Assembly (NCBI GenBank): GCA_003279715.1
Contig: QCGY01000006.1
Coordinates: 21,848-85,847 of the forward strand
Reading direction: 5' to 3'
Length of the DNA stretch: 64,000 nucleotides
DNA from: Pelagibacteraceae bacterium AG-390-D18
Lineage (GTDB): Bacteria > Pseudomonadota > Alphaproteobacteria > Pelagibacterales > Pelagibacteraceae
Each line of letters opens with the position of its first letter. Position 1 is the stretch's first letter. The notes beneath the pieces were generated by a model that had not been told where the DNA came from, searched no databases, and saw nothing but the letters and a program-made list of their open reading frames with translations. Both the position numbers and the translations under genes were made by a program. This document shows positions 38,530-46,759 of this stretch, piece by piece.

Positions 38530-40356
38530 GTGGAAAGAATAATTACAAAATCATTTGCTAGATTAATGGGTCGAGGCACTCATAGAGGTTTTATTACTCA
38601 TGAAGAATTAAGCAAATCTCTTGGAAAAAGAAATCTCTCTGATGAAAATTTATCACAAGCATTTATTCATATATTAGATGAAGGTGTAGCATTAGTAGAA
38701 AAAAAATCTGATTTTAAAGTTTTAAGAAAAAAAGAAGGATCGTCAAAAGAAGACGGTAAGACAATGGAGAAAAGTGATGATCCAATTAGAATGTATTTAC
38801 GGGAAATGGGTGGTGTTGAATTGCTTTCAAGAGAAGGTGAGATTGCAATTGCTAAAAGAATTGAAGCTGGAAAAGATATAATGTTGATTGCTTTATCACA
38901 AAGTCCAATGACTGCTCAACAGTTTTATGAGTGGAATGGGCAATTACAAAAAGATGAAATTTTAGTTAGAGAAATTATTGATATTGACACAAATTATATG
39001 GAAGATGAGTCCACAGGTCCTAGCGCAAAGCAAAAAAATGCTGGTGAAACTGAAAAAGATGAAAGCTCAGGTGATGGTGATGATGATGATTTTAACCCAA
39101 CACTTGCAGCAATGGAAACTGAAATAAAACCAAAAGTTTTAAAGACAGTTAATACGTTAACAAAAGATTATACAAAATTAATAAAATACCAAAAAGAAAA
39201 ATTAGATAGTGTTTTAAATTCAAAAAACTTTTCTCCTGCAAAAGAAAAAGGATATCAAAAAATTGTTGATGACATTTTAGAAAATATAAAGTCTCTTCAG
39301 CTATCACCTTCAGTTTTAGAAGATTTGGTGCAAAAACATTATATTGAAAATAAAAAAATTATATCTTTAGAAGGTAATCTTTTAAGATTAGCAATGGATC
39401 ATAATATTCCAAGAAATGAATTTATTAAATTTTATATTGGTAATGAAATTAATCCAAATCTTAAAAAATTTTTAGATACTAACTCAATTTGGAAACAATT
39501 TTTTACAAAAAATAAGGAAGAGTTTAAAAATATTAGAGAAAGATTAATTGAGATTAGTCAAAAGCTAGGTATTTCAGTAACAGATTTTAAAAAGTTAGTT
39601 AGCAGGGTTCAAAAAGGTGAAAAAGAGTCAAGAATTGCGAAAAAAGAAATGGTTGAAGCTAATTTAAGATTAGTAATTTCAATTGCTAAAAAATATACAA
39701 ATAGAGGTCTCCAGTTTTTAGATTTAATTCAAGAAGGAAATATTGGCTTGATGAAAGCTGTTGATAAATTTGAGTACAGAAGGGGATATAAATTTTCTAC
39801 TTATGCTACTTGGTGGATAAGACAAGCGATTACCAGATCAATTGCTGACCAGGCTAGAACTATAAGAATTCCAGTTCATATGATTGAAACAATCAATAAG
39901 ATTGTAAGAACTCAAAGATTAATTTTAAGTGAGTTTGGAAGAGAAGCAACACCTGAGGAATTAGCTCAAAAACTTAGAATGCCACTTGATAAAGTAAGAA
40001 AAGTTTTAAAAATTTCTAAAGAACCTGTTTCGTTAGAAAAACCAGTAGGAGATGAGGAAGATAGTAGTTTAGGAGATTTCATTGAAGATACAAAAGCATT
40101 AGCGCCTCTTGAACAAGCAATCAAATCTAATCTTGGAGAGGCAACAACTAAGATTTTATCAACTTTAACTCCAAGAGAAGAAAGAGTTTTGAGAATGAGA
40201 TTTGGTGTTGGAATGAATACAGACCACACTTTAGAAGAGGTGGGTCTTCAATTTTCTGTAACAAGAGAAAGAATTAGACAAATTGAGGCAAAAGCTCTTA
40301 GAAAACTAAAACACCCTAGCAGATCTAAACAATTAAAAAGTTTCTTAGAAAGTTAA
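38530..40356 (+). CDS. rpoD: Primary sigma factor RpoD (sigma-70)
   Basis: 608 aa, GTG start. Region 1.1-like N terminus ('[18 protein letters not shown]'), region 1.2 ('[20 protein letters not shown]'), a non-conserved acidic insertion, then region 2 ('[20 protein letters not shown]' binds the -10), region 3 and region 4 ('[20 protein letters not shown]' binds the -35). The TTGACA/TATAAT-like promoters seen in this window fit it. The stop is 8 nt before a tRNA-Val, so the mRNA 3' end is probably formed by RNase P cleavage at the tRNA. Confidence 0.98.
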   Translation: MERIITKSFARLMGRGTHRGFITHEELSKSLGKRNLSDENLSQAFIHILDEGVALVEKKSDFKVLRKKEGSSKEDGKTMEKSDDPIRMYLREMGGVELLSREGEIAIAKRIEAGKDIMLIALSQSPMTAQQFYEWNGQLQKDEILVREIIDIDTNYMEDESTGPSAKQKNAGETEKDESSGDGDDDDFNPTLAAMETEIKPKVLKTVNTLTKDYTKLIKYQKEKLDSVLNSKNFSPAKEKGYQKIVDDILENIKSLQLSPSVLEDLVQKHYIENKKIISLEGNLLRLAMDHNIPRNEFIKFYIGNEINPNLKKFLDTNSIWKQFFTKNKEEFKNIRERLIEISQKLGISVTDFKKLVSRVQKGEKESRIAKKEMVEANLRLVISIAKKYTNRGLQFLDLIQEGNIGLMKAVDKFEYRRGYKFSTYATWWIRQAITRSIADQARTIRIPVHMIETINKIVRTQRLILSEFGREATPEELAQKLRMPLDKVRKVLKISKEPVSLEKPVGDEEDSSLGDFIEDTKALAPLEQAIKSNLGEATTKILSTLTPREERVLRMRFGVGMNTDHTLEEVGLQFSVTRERIRQIEAKALRKLKHPSRSKQLKSFLES

Positions 40357-40363
40357 TTTTACT

Positions 40364-40438
40364 GGGCCGTTAGCTCAATAGTAGAGTACTGCATTGACAT
40401 TGCAGGGGTAGTTGGAGCGTAACCAACACGGCCCACCA
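40364..40438 (+). tRNA. tRNA-Val (anticodon GAC) with non-canonical T-loop and D-loop
   Basis: 75 nt with encoded CCA. Acceptor GGGCCGT/ACGGCCC is perfect; D-stem GCTC/GAGT; anticodon arm CTGCA-TTGACAT-TGCAG gives GAC; T-stem GTTGG/CCAAC is perfect. The T-loop is AGCGTAA instead of TTCRANT, and the 7-nt D-loop AATAGTA has a single G instead of GG. All stems are intact, so decay is unlikely. G19-C56 can still form; T54-A58 appears as A54-T58. Confidence 0.85.
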
Positions 40439-40456
40439 TTTAATTATTATCTACAA

Positions 40457-40483
40457 TTGATAACCTAAGAAAAATGATATAAT
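40457..40483 (+). promoter_or_regulatory. Promoter of the CAU tRNA
   Basis: TTGATA (40457-40462), then TG-A-TATAAT (40475-40483): a perfect -10 with the extended TGn, so the short 15-nt spacer is tolerable. The predicted start near 40490 is just before the tRNA at 40499. This separates the CAU tRNA from rpoD-tRNA-Val transcription. Confidence 0.6.
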
Positions 40484-40498
40484 TAAATTAATTATTTT

Positions 40499-40575
40499 GG
40501 GCCTGTAGCTCAGTTGGTTAGAGCAGTACACTCATAATGTATTGGTCCCAGGTTCGAGTCCTGGCGGGCCCACCA
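40499..40575 (+). tRNA. tRNA with CAT anticodon: probably tRNA-Ile2 (lysidine type), or elongator tRNA-Met
   Basis: 77 nt with encoded CCA. Acceptor GGGCCTG/CGGGCCC (one T-G pair), D-loop with GG, anticodon arm GTACA-CTCATAA-TGTAT, T-loop TTCGAGT. It is not an initiator, because G1-C72 is paired. The C4-G69 and C5-G68 pairs are those used by TilS to recognise tRNA-Ile2, whereas E. coli elongator tRNA-Met differs there, so I lean to Ile2. Identity between Ile2 and Met is not certain. Confidence 0.9.
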
Positions 40576-40584
40576 AAATTACAA

Positions 40585-41169
40585 TTAATTTTTTGAAAAA
40601 TCTTCTAAAGTTTTAAACAAAACATTAATATCACTATTGTTTGAGTTTAGAATTGATGCAAACTCTTCTTTTTGTGTCCTAGCCAAGCTCAATCCTTCTA
40701 TTATTAAGTCTCTGATCAATGGCTCATTAGGATTTTTTGTGTAAATTCTCCAATCAATTTTTACTTCAGGTCTATCAGGTGTACTAATCAATATGCTGTT
40801 AACAATTGTGTAATTTTTATTAATTATTTTTTTACTTTTAACTTCAATTTTTGGATTAGTATATTCAGACAATCTACTTGAAAAACTTTTCAAAAAATAA
40901 TTTTCAAACAATTTAAAATATATTTTTTTTTCTTTATCATTTAGATTTTTTCTAGCTGAACCTAGAGAATAAAAACCTATTCCTCGTATATCTACTGTTT
41001 CTTTAGCTATAATTTTTAAAGCATTTATTTTTTCTTCTTTCGAGATATTCTTTGATAGAGCTTCTGATGCTCTATTTACGGTAGTTTGAACAAATACATC
41101 AGGCTCAGTAGAAAAAACATAATTATTAAATAGATTAAAAAATAATATAATTATAAGAATTTTTTTCAT
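40585..41169 (-). CDS. mlaC: MlaC/Ttg2D-family phospholipid-binding periplasmic protein
   Basis: 194 aa. N-terminal signal peptide ('KKILIIILFFNLFNNYVFST'). 'FYSLGSARKNLNDKEKKIYF' and 'RPEVKIDWRIYTKNPNEPLI' then 'RDLIIEGLSLARTQKEEFAS' are the MlaC pattern (family iDv.veGvSl...r.eF). It shuttles glycerophospholipids between MlaA in the outer membrane and the inner-membrane MlaFEDB complex. It is 23 nt downstream of mlaA in the same operon; the ABC part is not in this window. Confidence 0.92.
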   Translation of the reverse strand: MKKILIIILFFNLFNNYVFSTEPDVFVQTTVNRASEALSKNISKEEKINALKIIAKETVDIRGIGFYSLGSARKNLNDKEKKIYFKLFENYFLKSFSSRLSEYTNPKIEVKSKKIINKNYTIVNSILISTPDRPEVKIDWRIYTKNPNEPLIRDLIIEGLSLARTQKEEFASILNSNNSDINVLFKTLEDFSKN

Positions 41170-41192
41170 ATTGATTCATTTTTTTATGTGAA

Positions 41193-41990
41193 TTATTTGC
41201 TATCTATTTCTTCCCAGTCTTCTTCGTCTTTATAAATAACCTCTAAGCTTCCTCTTTGATTGTTTTTAATTTTATTTTCTCTATCTTGTAAATATAAGCT
41301 TCTTAAAGATGCATAAAAGTCTATTGAATTCTTTTCAAGATTTTCAAACGACTCTAGATTGTCTGATCTAAAATCAATACCACTCAAAGCTTTGGATGTA
41401 ATATAAACTCCTTCGCTTAAAAACTCATTATTACCATGTATTGATGCGTTATACCAAGGGTCTCCTCCTAATATATTAGCAAAAGAGCCTGCAGTATCCC
41501 TAACAGTAGATGGGCCTAAAATAGGCAATACCACATAACAGCCTGGTCCTACACCCCACTTCCCTAAGGTTTGACCATAATCTTCTTTTTCATATTTTGG
41601 AAAACCCATTTTATTTGCAACATCAATAGTGCCCAAAAGTCCAACTGTTGTATTGACAACTAATCTGCCTGTATTTATTGCTGCTGTTTTTACATCTCCC
41701 TGCAAAATATTATTAGGTATTGTTATAAGATTCGATAAATTCTTAACCACATTGCTAGTACCTTTTTGAATTGGAGTTGGTAAATTTCTATAACCTTTTG
41801 CTATTGGCTTTATAAGCACTTTATCTAGACCTTGATTAAATGAAAAAGTCGCTCTGTTCAATTTTTCAAAACAATCTTTTATTTTCTCCGGTTGATCTTT
41901 TTTTAGAACTAATTCACCATCCGATCCAGCATTTGCATTAAACGCTAGTAAGAATATGTAAATTACAGTTATTGTTAATTTTCTCAACAT
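41193..41990 (-). CDS. mlaA: MlaA/VacJ-family outer-membrane lipid asymmetry protein, no visible lipobox
   Basis: 265 aa. 'DCFEKLNRATFSFNQGLDKV', 'RLVVNTTVGLLGTIDVANKM' and 'DYGQTLGKWGVGPGCYVVLP' followed by 'ILGPSTVRDTAG' are MlaA hallmarks. It forms a ring that extracts mislocalised phospholipids from the outer leaflet. Most MlaA proteins are lipoproteins, but here the signal peptide ends 'FLLAFNANAGSDGE' with A-x-A cleavage and no Cys, so it is probably not lipidated. It is upstream of mlaC in one unit and divergent from the amidase. Confidence 0.92.
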   Translation of the reverse strand: MLRKLTITVIYIFLLAFNANAGSDGELVLKKDQPEKIKDCFEKLNRATFSFNQGLDKVLIKPIAKGYRNLPTPIQKGTSNVVKNLSNLITIPNNILQGDVKTAAINTGRLVVNTTVGLLGTIDVANKMGFPKYEKEDYGQTLGKWGVGPGCYVVLPILGPSTVRDTAGSFANILGGDPWYNASIHGNNEFLSEGVYITSKALSGIDFRSDNLESFENLEKNSIDFYASLRSLYLQDRENKIKNNQRGSLEVIYKDEEDWEEIDSK

Positions 41991-42087
41991 GGTTAAATTA
42001 TATTATATATTTATATTTTATAAAATAATATTTAATTTTAAAAATTGTCAATAAAGTGTTTATAAATAGTCAAAATTGAAACCCAAA

Positions 42088-42831
42088 ATGAGTAAAAAAA
42101 TAACTCTGAATTATTCTCCTAATTTTGACATAAAAAAAAGAAAACCAAATCAAATTAAATTTATTATTTTTCATTACACAGGAATGAAAAAAGAGTCTGA
42201 GGCAATAAATAGACTTACAAATATTAAATCAAAAGTAAGTAGCCATTATTTAATCAAAAATAATGGGGAAATAATTGTTTTGGTACCAGACTTATACGAA
42301 GCATGGCATGCTGGTGTATCATCTTGGAAAAATTTTAAATCTTTAAATAAGAATTCAATAGGAATTGAAATTAGCAATCCAGGCCATAACTTTAATTATA
42401 GAAATTTCTCTAAAAAACAGATTCAATCTCTAAAAAAACTCTGTAAATTATTACTTAAAAAGTACAAGATTGATAAAAAAAATATTTTAGGACATTCTGA
42501 TATAGCTCCTATTAGAAAAAAAGATCCTGGAGAAAAATTTCCATGGAAATATTTTGCTAAATCTGGAATTGGTATGTGGTACTCATTATCAAAAAAAACC
42601 CTACTTAAAAATAGAGGTAAAAAAGTTACTCCTATAGATAAAAAAAATTTTTATTTTAATTTATCAAAAATTGGATATTCAATTAAATGTCCAAAAAAAA
42701 TGAAAAAAGATAAATTTTTGAATTTTATAATTATTGCGTTCCAGAGAAGATTTAGAAAAGAGTTGATTAATAACAAAATTGACCAAGAATGCTTCCTAAT
42801 AAGTCAAAATCTGGCAAAAAAATTGAATTAA
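42088..42831 (+). CDS. N-acetylmuramoyl-L-alanine amidase (AmiD-like, Amidase_2)
   Basis: 247 aa from ATG 42088; the track begins at an upstream TTG. 'KFIIFHYTGMKKESEAINRL' (first Zn His), 'SSHYLIKNNGEIIVLV', 'AWHAGVSSW', 'NSIGIEISNPGH' and 'GHSDIAPIRKKDPGEKFPW' (second His and acidic ligand region) match AmpD/AmiD amidases. A C-terminal ~80-residue segment resembles a peptidoglycan-binding domain. It cleaves the bond between muramic acid and the stem peptide. No signal peptide is evident, so periplasmic export is uncertain. The gene is 40 nt upstream of RNase P RNA. Confidence 0.88.
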   Translation: MSKKITLNYSPNFDIKKRKPNQIKFIIFHYTGMKKESEAINRLTNIKSKVSSHYLIKNNGEIIVLVPDLYEAWHAGVSSWKNFKSLNKNSIGIEISNPGHNFNYRNFSKKQIQSLKKLCKLLLKKYKIDKKNILGHSDIAPIRKKDPGEKFPWKYFAKSGIGMWYSLSKKTLLKNRGKKVTPIDKKNFYFNLSKIGYSIKCPKKMKKDKFLNFIIIAFQRRFRKELINNKIDQECFLISQNLAKKLN

Positions 42832-42871
42832 AATTTCTTGAAGTTTTGAAGTTTAGTAATAAGTTACTTAA

Positions 42872-43224
42872 GCCAGATAAATGATTTATCGCTTTAATTT
42901 ATTAAAGAGGAAAGTCCGGGCTCCACAAGGAAACAGTGCCAGGTAATACCTGGCGGGGGAAACCCTAGGGACAGTGCCACAGAAAATAAACCGCCATAAC
43001 ATGGCAAGGGTGAAAAGGTGTGGTAAGAGCACACCGGTTCTATTGGTAACAATGAACGCTGGAAAACCCCACTGGGAGCAAGACTAAGTAGAGATGACAT
43101 TGTTGAAAAACTAAAAGTCTTCCTTGGCTAGTCATCAGGGTTAGTTGCTTGAGCTTAAGAGTGATCTTAAGCCTAGACAAATGATAGGTTTAAATGACAG
43201 AACCCGGCTTATAGTTTATCTGGC
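42872..43224 (+). ncRNA. rnpB: RNase P RNA (type A)
   Basis: The conserved core 'GAGGAAAGTCCGGGCTCCAC' at about 42906 opens CR-I, 'GGTGTGGTAAGAGCACACCG' is the P11-P12 region, and 'ACAGAACCCGGCTTATAG' at the 3' end is CR-V. P1 closes the molecule: GCCAGATAAA (42872) pairs with TTTATCTGGC (to 43224). It is the catalytic RNA for tRNA 5' maturation. Ends are taken from P1 and may be a few bases off. The 68-aa minus-strand ORF at 42894-43100 is a shadow of it. Confidence 0.96.
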
Positions 43225-43270
43225 AAAACTATTAACTGTCTAAATAGCATCCAAAATAAATGTTCACGTT

Positions 43271-43290
43271 TTGACTCACTAATGAGTCAA
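43271..43290. repeat. Inverted repeat with a GANTC site in each arm
   Basis: TTGACTCA (43271-43278) and TGAGTCAA (43283-43290) pair perfectly around CTAA. GACTC (43273-43277) and GAGTC (43284-43288) are both CcrM targets. It lies between rnpB and mraZ. A U-run comes only 9 nt later, so as a terminator for rnpB it is imperfect. The rest of 43225-43407 shows no gene. Confidence 0.55.
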
Positions 43291-43407
43291 TAATGTTCTA
43301 TTTTTTCAATCCCTGACACGTAGTACATAATTATAACTTTTAATTAATTGTCAGATTAGATATTAAAAAGTGGTTAACATCAGTCAAAAATGATCAAGAT
43401 TCAAGGT

Positions 43408-43436
43408 TTGACAGTAAATTAAATTACCCATATATT
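43408..43436 (+). promoter_or_regulatory. mraZ (dcw cluster) promoter
   Basis: Perfect -35 TTGACA (43408-43413), exactly 17 nt, then -10 TATATT (43431-43436); the predicted start is near 43443, 36 nt before the mraZ ATG. This is the best sigma-70 promoter I see in the window. A GANTC site (GATTC, 43398-43402) ends 5 nt upstream of the -35, and the -10 lies inside the MraZ repeats. Confidence 0.75.
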
Positions 43437-43450
43437 CCCATATATTCCCA
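43427..43450 (-). promoter_or_regulatory. MraZ operator: three TGGG repeats at 10-bp spacing
   Basis: The minus strand reads TGGGAATATA-TGGGAATATA-TGGG. E. coli MraZ is known to bind TGGGN direct repeats separated by about 5 nt upstream of its own gene, the same geometry. The repeats cover the -10 and the start site, so binding should block RNA polymerase: autorepression of the dcw cluster. Confidence 0.75.
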
Positions 43451-43478
43451 ATTATGGAATTTATAAATTATAAAATAT

Positions 43479-43946
43479 ATGTTTTTATCTACTTACGAGA
43501 ACAAACTAGACAAAAAGGGAAGAGTTTCTGTGCCTGCTAGCTTTAGATCTCATTTATCAAATCTAGGTTACAATAGTGTTATTTGTTATCCTTCATTTAA
43601 TAATGCTTCAATTGAAGCTTGCTCACAAGATAGAATAGAAAAAATTTCTTCTGCTATAGACTCTTTAAATCCATTTGAAGAAAAAAGAGATTTTTTTGCA
43701 ACATCAATTTTATCAGAAAGTACTAATTTACAATTCGATAGTGAAGGCAGAATTTCACTTTCATCAAAATTATTAAAGCATGCAAAGATAAAAAATAGTA
43801 TGTTGTTTGTTGGTCAAGGCCAAACCTTTCAAATTTGGGAACCGGCAACATTTGAAAAATTTAAGGTAACAGCAAGAAAAAAAGCAAATCTAAATCGAGC
43901 AAACCTTAAATGGGAAAAACATTTAAACAATAATGAGGGGAAATAA
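43479..43946 (+). CDS. mraZ: Division/cell-wall cluster transcriptional repressor MraZ
   Basis: 155 aa with two AbrB-like DNA-binding modules: 'YENKLDKKGRVSVPASFRSH' near the N terminus and 'LQFDSEGRISLSSKLLKHAK' about residue 85, both with the DxxGRxxxP/L-type motif. It forms a ring oligomer that binds direct repeats upstream of itself; such repeats are present here. It is the first gene of the dcw cluster, as usual, but is followed after 3 nt by ftsZ instead of rsmH. Confidence 0.95.
   Translation: MFLSTYENKLDKKGRVSVPASFRSHLSNLGYNSVICYPSFNNASIEACSQDRIEKISSAIDSLNPFEEKRDFFATSILSESTNLQFDSEGRISLSSKLLKHAKIKNSMLFVGQGQTFQIWEPATFEKFKVTARKKANLNRANLKWEKHLNNNEGK
43935..43940 (+). promoter_or_regulatory. 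Strong ribosome-binding site of ftsZ
   Basis: GAGGGG ends 9 nt before the ftsZ ATG, inside the last codons of mraZ. Most genes here have no clear Shine-Dalgarno sequence, so this marks ftsZ for high translation and supports the ATG at 43950. Confidence 0.65.
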
Positions 43947-43949
43947 CAG

Positions 43950-45428
43950 ATGACAATTAACTTTAAGGCACCAGAAATTAAAGAATTACAACCACGACTT
44001 TTAGTGATGGGAGTTGGTGGAGCAGGGGGAAATGCAATTAATGAAATGATTGAAAATAATCTTCAAGGTGTAGAATTTATTGCAGTTAATACTGACGCGC
44101 AGGATTTAAAGTTAAGTAAATGTAAAACAAGAATTCAAATTGGTTTAAATTTAACTAAAGGATTAGGTGCTGGTGCAAAACTTGATATTGGTCAAGCAGC
44201 AGCTGACGAGTCATTAAATGAAATTGTAAACACTTTACAAGGTGCAAACATGGTTTTTATAGCAGCTGGTATGGGTGGTGGAACAGGTACTGGTGCTGCT
44301 CATGTCATCGCTAGAGCTGCAAAAGAATTAAATATCTTAACAGTAGGTGTTGTGACTCTTCCTTTCTTATATGAAGGCCCCTCTAGAATGAGAAGAGCAC
44401 AACAAGGTTTGGAAGAATTGAGAAAACATGTTGACACAATTATAGTAATTCCAAATCAAAACTTATTTAAAATTGCTAATGAGCAAACAACATTTGAAGA
44501 TTCTTTTAATCTTTCAAATAATGTTCTAATGCACGGTGTTCAAAGTATAACTGATTTGATGGTTAGACCAGGTTTAATTAATCTTGATTTTGCTGATGTA
44601 GAAACTGTTATGGCATCTATGGGTAAAGCAATGATGGGAACGGGAGAAGCTGAAGGCGAAGGTAGAGCTCTTAAGGCTGCCGAGATGGCTATAAGCAATC
44701 CATTGATTGATGATTATACTTTAAAAGGCGCAAAAGGATTATTAGTAAACATCACCGGTGGAAAAGATCTTAAACTTTTTGAAGTCGATGAGGCTGTAAA
44801 TAAAGTAAGAGCTGAAGTAGATCCAGAGGCAGAACTAATTATTGGAGCAATAACTGACTCTGAATTAGATGGAAAAATGAGAGTTTCGATTGTTGCCACA
44901 TCATTAGATGGACAACAGCCAGAGACTAAATCTGTGATTAATATGGTGCATCGTATTCAAAATAGAAATCCAGGTTATTCAGATTTTTCAAATATGGGAT
45001 CATCTGCATCTTTTAATTTCTCAAATTCAATTTCAAATCCAGTTTCTCATGGTGCAAATGCATTGAAGCTTGATAATGAAATCGTTCAAGAACAACAACA
45101 AGAGGATTTAAGCTCAAATGTTTCTAATGAAGAGTTGGTAAATAATAATAACTTTGAAACACAAAGTGTTGTTGAGGATACCTCTGTAAATGAAATGGAG
45201 AAGTCTTTTACTCAAGAAGCAATGGAAACACCCCAAGAACAAATAGTTGAAGAAAGTATTGAAGATGATGTTTCTAATGATTTAAAAGAATTTGGTGTGG
45301 ACTCTGATGCACCAGATTTATTTAGTTCAGAAACTGAAAACTCAAGTTCGGAAGATTTATTATCTACAAATGATGAAGAAGATGACGATCTTGAGATACC
45401 AGCATTCTTAAGAAGACAAAAAAATTAA
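43950..45428 (+). CDS. ftsZ: Cell division protein FtsZ
   Basis: 492 aa. GTP-binding '[14 protein letters not shown]' near the N terminus and tubulin signature '[20 protein letters not shown]' (about residue 108), T7 loop '[13 protein letters not shown]'. After residue ~330 comes a ~140-residue acidic, Gln/Asn/Ser-rich linker, ending with the conserved tail peptide '[15 protein letters not shown]' that in other bacteria binds FtsA and other partners. It polymerises into the Z-ring. Position is unusual: between mraZ and rsmH, not between ftsA and lpxC. A strong SD precedes it. Confidence 0.98.
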   Translation: MTINFKAPEIKELQPRLLVMGVGGAGGNAINEMIENNLQGVEFIAVNTDAQDLKLSKCKTRIQIGLNLTKGLGAGAKLDIGQAAADESLNEIVNTLQGANMVFIAAGMGGGTGTGAAHVIARAAKELNILTVGVVTLPFLYEGPSRMRRAQQGLEELRKHVDTIIVIPNQNLFKIANEQTTFEDSFNLSNNVLMHGVQSITDLMVRPGLINLDFADVETVMASMGKAMMGTGEAEGEGRALKAAEMAISNPLIDDYTLKGAKGLLVNITGGKDLKLFEVDEAVNKVRAEVDPEAELIIGAITDSELDGKMRVSIVATSLDGQQPETKSVINMVHRIQNRNPGYSDFSNMGSSASFNFSNSISNPVSHGANALKLDNEIVQEQQQEDLSSNVSNEELVNNNNFETQSVVEDTSVNEMEKSFTQEAMETPQEQIVEESIEDDVSNDLKEFGVDSDAPDLFSSETENSSSEDLLSTNDEEDDDLEIPAFLRRQKN

Positions 45429-45446
45429 TGGTCTTCAAAGAAATAA

Positions 45447-46457
45447 ATGGACGCCACCATAGTACCGGAAGTACAAAAGCATTATCCGGTACTGCTAAAA
45501 GAAATTATTAGCATTATTTCCCCTCAATATGGTGGCACATTTATTGACTGTACTTTTGGTCAAGGTGGTTATTCAAAAAAAATACTAGAGTTTGAAAATA
45601 CTAAAGTAATAGCTTTAGATCGAGATATCGAAAGTGAAGTAGAAGCTAATCAGTTAAAAAATAAATTTGATGATAGGTTTTTATTTAAAAACATTAAATT
45701 TAGCCAACTAAACAATCTAAAACTTAAAAACGAAAATGTTAAAGGAGTAATTTTTGATCTTGGTTATTCTTATGTTCAAATTAAAGATCCTAAAAAGGGA
45801 CTGTCATTTGAATCTAAAGGCAACTTGAATATGCAAATGGGTTTGAATAATTATTCTGCCGAAGATGTAATTAATAAACTTGATGAAAAAGAGTTAGATA
45901 AAATATTTAAATTTTTTGGAGAAGAAAAAGAAAGTAAATTTATAGCTAGAAACATTATTAAGGAAAGATCTAAGAAAAAAATAGATACCCAAAAACTTGT
46001 TGAGATCATAGATAAAACAAAAAGAAAAAAAAACTTTAAAGTTCATAGTGCTACAAAAGTTTTTCAAGCTTTAAGAATTTTAGTTAATAGAGAAATAAGT
46101 GAATTAATTTTTGGACTAATTAATGCAACCAAGGTTTTAAAGAAGGATGGTGTGTTAGTTGTAGTTACATTCCATTCATTAGAAGATAAAATTGTAAAAT
46201 ATTTTTTCAAAAGTCTTTCTGAGAAAAAAAGTATATCAAGATATGCTCCAATTACAGAGCAGCCAGAAACATTACTTAAATTAAATGAAAAAAAAGCAAT
46301 TACACCCTCTGATGAAGAGATTAGTGAAAACTTACCATCAAGATCGGCTAAACTTAGATATGCGATTAAAAAAAATGACTTTTATGAATTTAAAACTGAC
46401 GTTTTAGAACAATTTAGTAACTTAATTGAGATAGAAAATTTTGGGAATAAGTTATGA
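45447..46457 (+). CDS. rsmH: 16S rRNA (cytosine-1402-N4)-methyltransferase RsmH
   Basis: 336 aa. '[20 protein letters not shown]' followed by SAM motif '[17 protein letters not shown]', then '[20 protein letters not shown]', '[18 protein letters not shown]' and '[16 protein letters not shown]' identify MraW/RsmH. It methylates C1402 in the decoding centre. It lies in its usual dcw place except that ftsZ precedes it by 18 nt. A 9-bp stem-loop sits at codons 5-16. Its stop overlaps the ftsL start (ATGA). Confidence 0.97.
   Translation: MDATIVPEVQKHYPVLLKEIISIISPQYGGTFIDCTFGQGGYSKKILEFENTKVIALDRDIESEVEANQLKNKFDDRFLFKNIKFSQLNNLKLKNENVKGVIFDLGYSYVQIKDPKKGLSFESKGNLNMQMGLNNYSAEDVINKLDEKELDKIFKFFGEEKESKFIARNIIKERSKKKIDTQKLVEIIDKTKRKKNFKVHSATKVFQALRILVNREISELIFGLINATKVLKKDGVLVVVTFHSLEDKIVKYFFKSLSEKKSISRYAPITEQPETLLKLNEKKAITPSDEEISENLPSRSAKLRYAIKKNDFYEFKTDVLEQFSNLIEIENFGNKL
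45461..45493 (+). promoter_or_regulatory. Stem-loop at the beginning of rsmH
   Basis: AGTACCGGA (45461-45469) pairs perfectly with TCCGGTACT (45485-45493), loop 15 nt. For this AT-rich sequence the stem is GC-rich. It begins 14 nt after the rsmH ATG and no U-tract follows, so it could damp ribosome entry or transcription into the downstream genes relative to ftsZ. Confidence 0.5.
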
Positions 46458-46759
46458 AAAAAATTGCTCTAGTATTAATTATTTTTTCATTAATTTTATT
46501 TACTGCAATTATTAAAAATTCTGCTAAAAAAAATGAGGATAAACTTTTCACAGTAAAAGAAAATATTAGAATTTTAAATTCAGAACTTGAGAAGATCAAG
46601 TTGGAATTTGATTATCTGAGTTCTTCTGACAAATTATTAGAGTTTCAATCATTATATTTTGAAAATGATTTAATTCAAAAAAAAATTGAAAATATAAAAG
46701 TCTTTAAAATTACAAATAAAGACAAAGAGATTAAAAATTTAAAAATAATTAGAGAATAA
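46454..46759 (+). CDS. ftsL: FtsL-like division protein
   Basis: 101 aa. One N-terminal transmembrane helix ('[19 protein letters not shown]') followed by a predicted coiled coil with leucine/isoleucine heptads ('[19 protein letters not shown]'). FtsL sequences diverge strongly, so the call rests on this architecture and on the invariant position between rsmH and ftsI. It would form the FtsQ-FtsL-FtsB complex that activates septal peptidoglycan synthesis. ATGA overlap with rsmH and a 1-nt overlap (TAATG) with ftsI show tight coupling. Confidence 0.75.
   Translation: MKKIALVLIIFSLILFTAIIKNSAKKNEDKLFTVKENIRILNSELEKIKLEFDYLSSSDKLLEFQSLYFENDLIQKKIENIKVFKITNKDKEIKNLKIIRE

Noticed and set aside
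42823-42871. Promoter for rnpB
   Set aside because: Several TTGAA-like hexamers exist, but none has a -10 at acceptable spacing, so no call was made.
42894-43100. 68-aa minus-strand ORF
   Set aside because: It is antisense to the RNase P RNA core, whose conserved bases fully explain the sequence.
43271-43312. Rho-independent terminator of rnpB
   Set aside because: The hairpin is real, but the T-run begins 9 nt or more after the stem, so I list it as a repeat and leave its function open.
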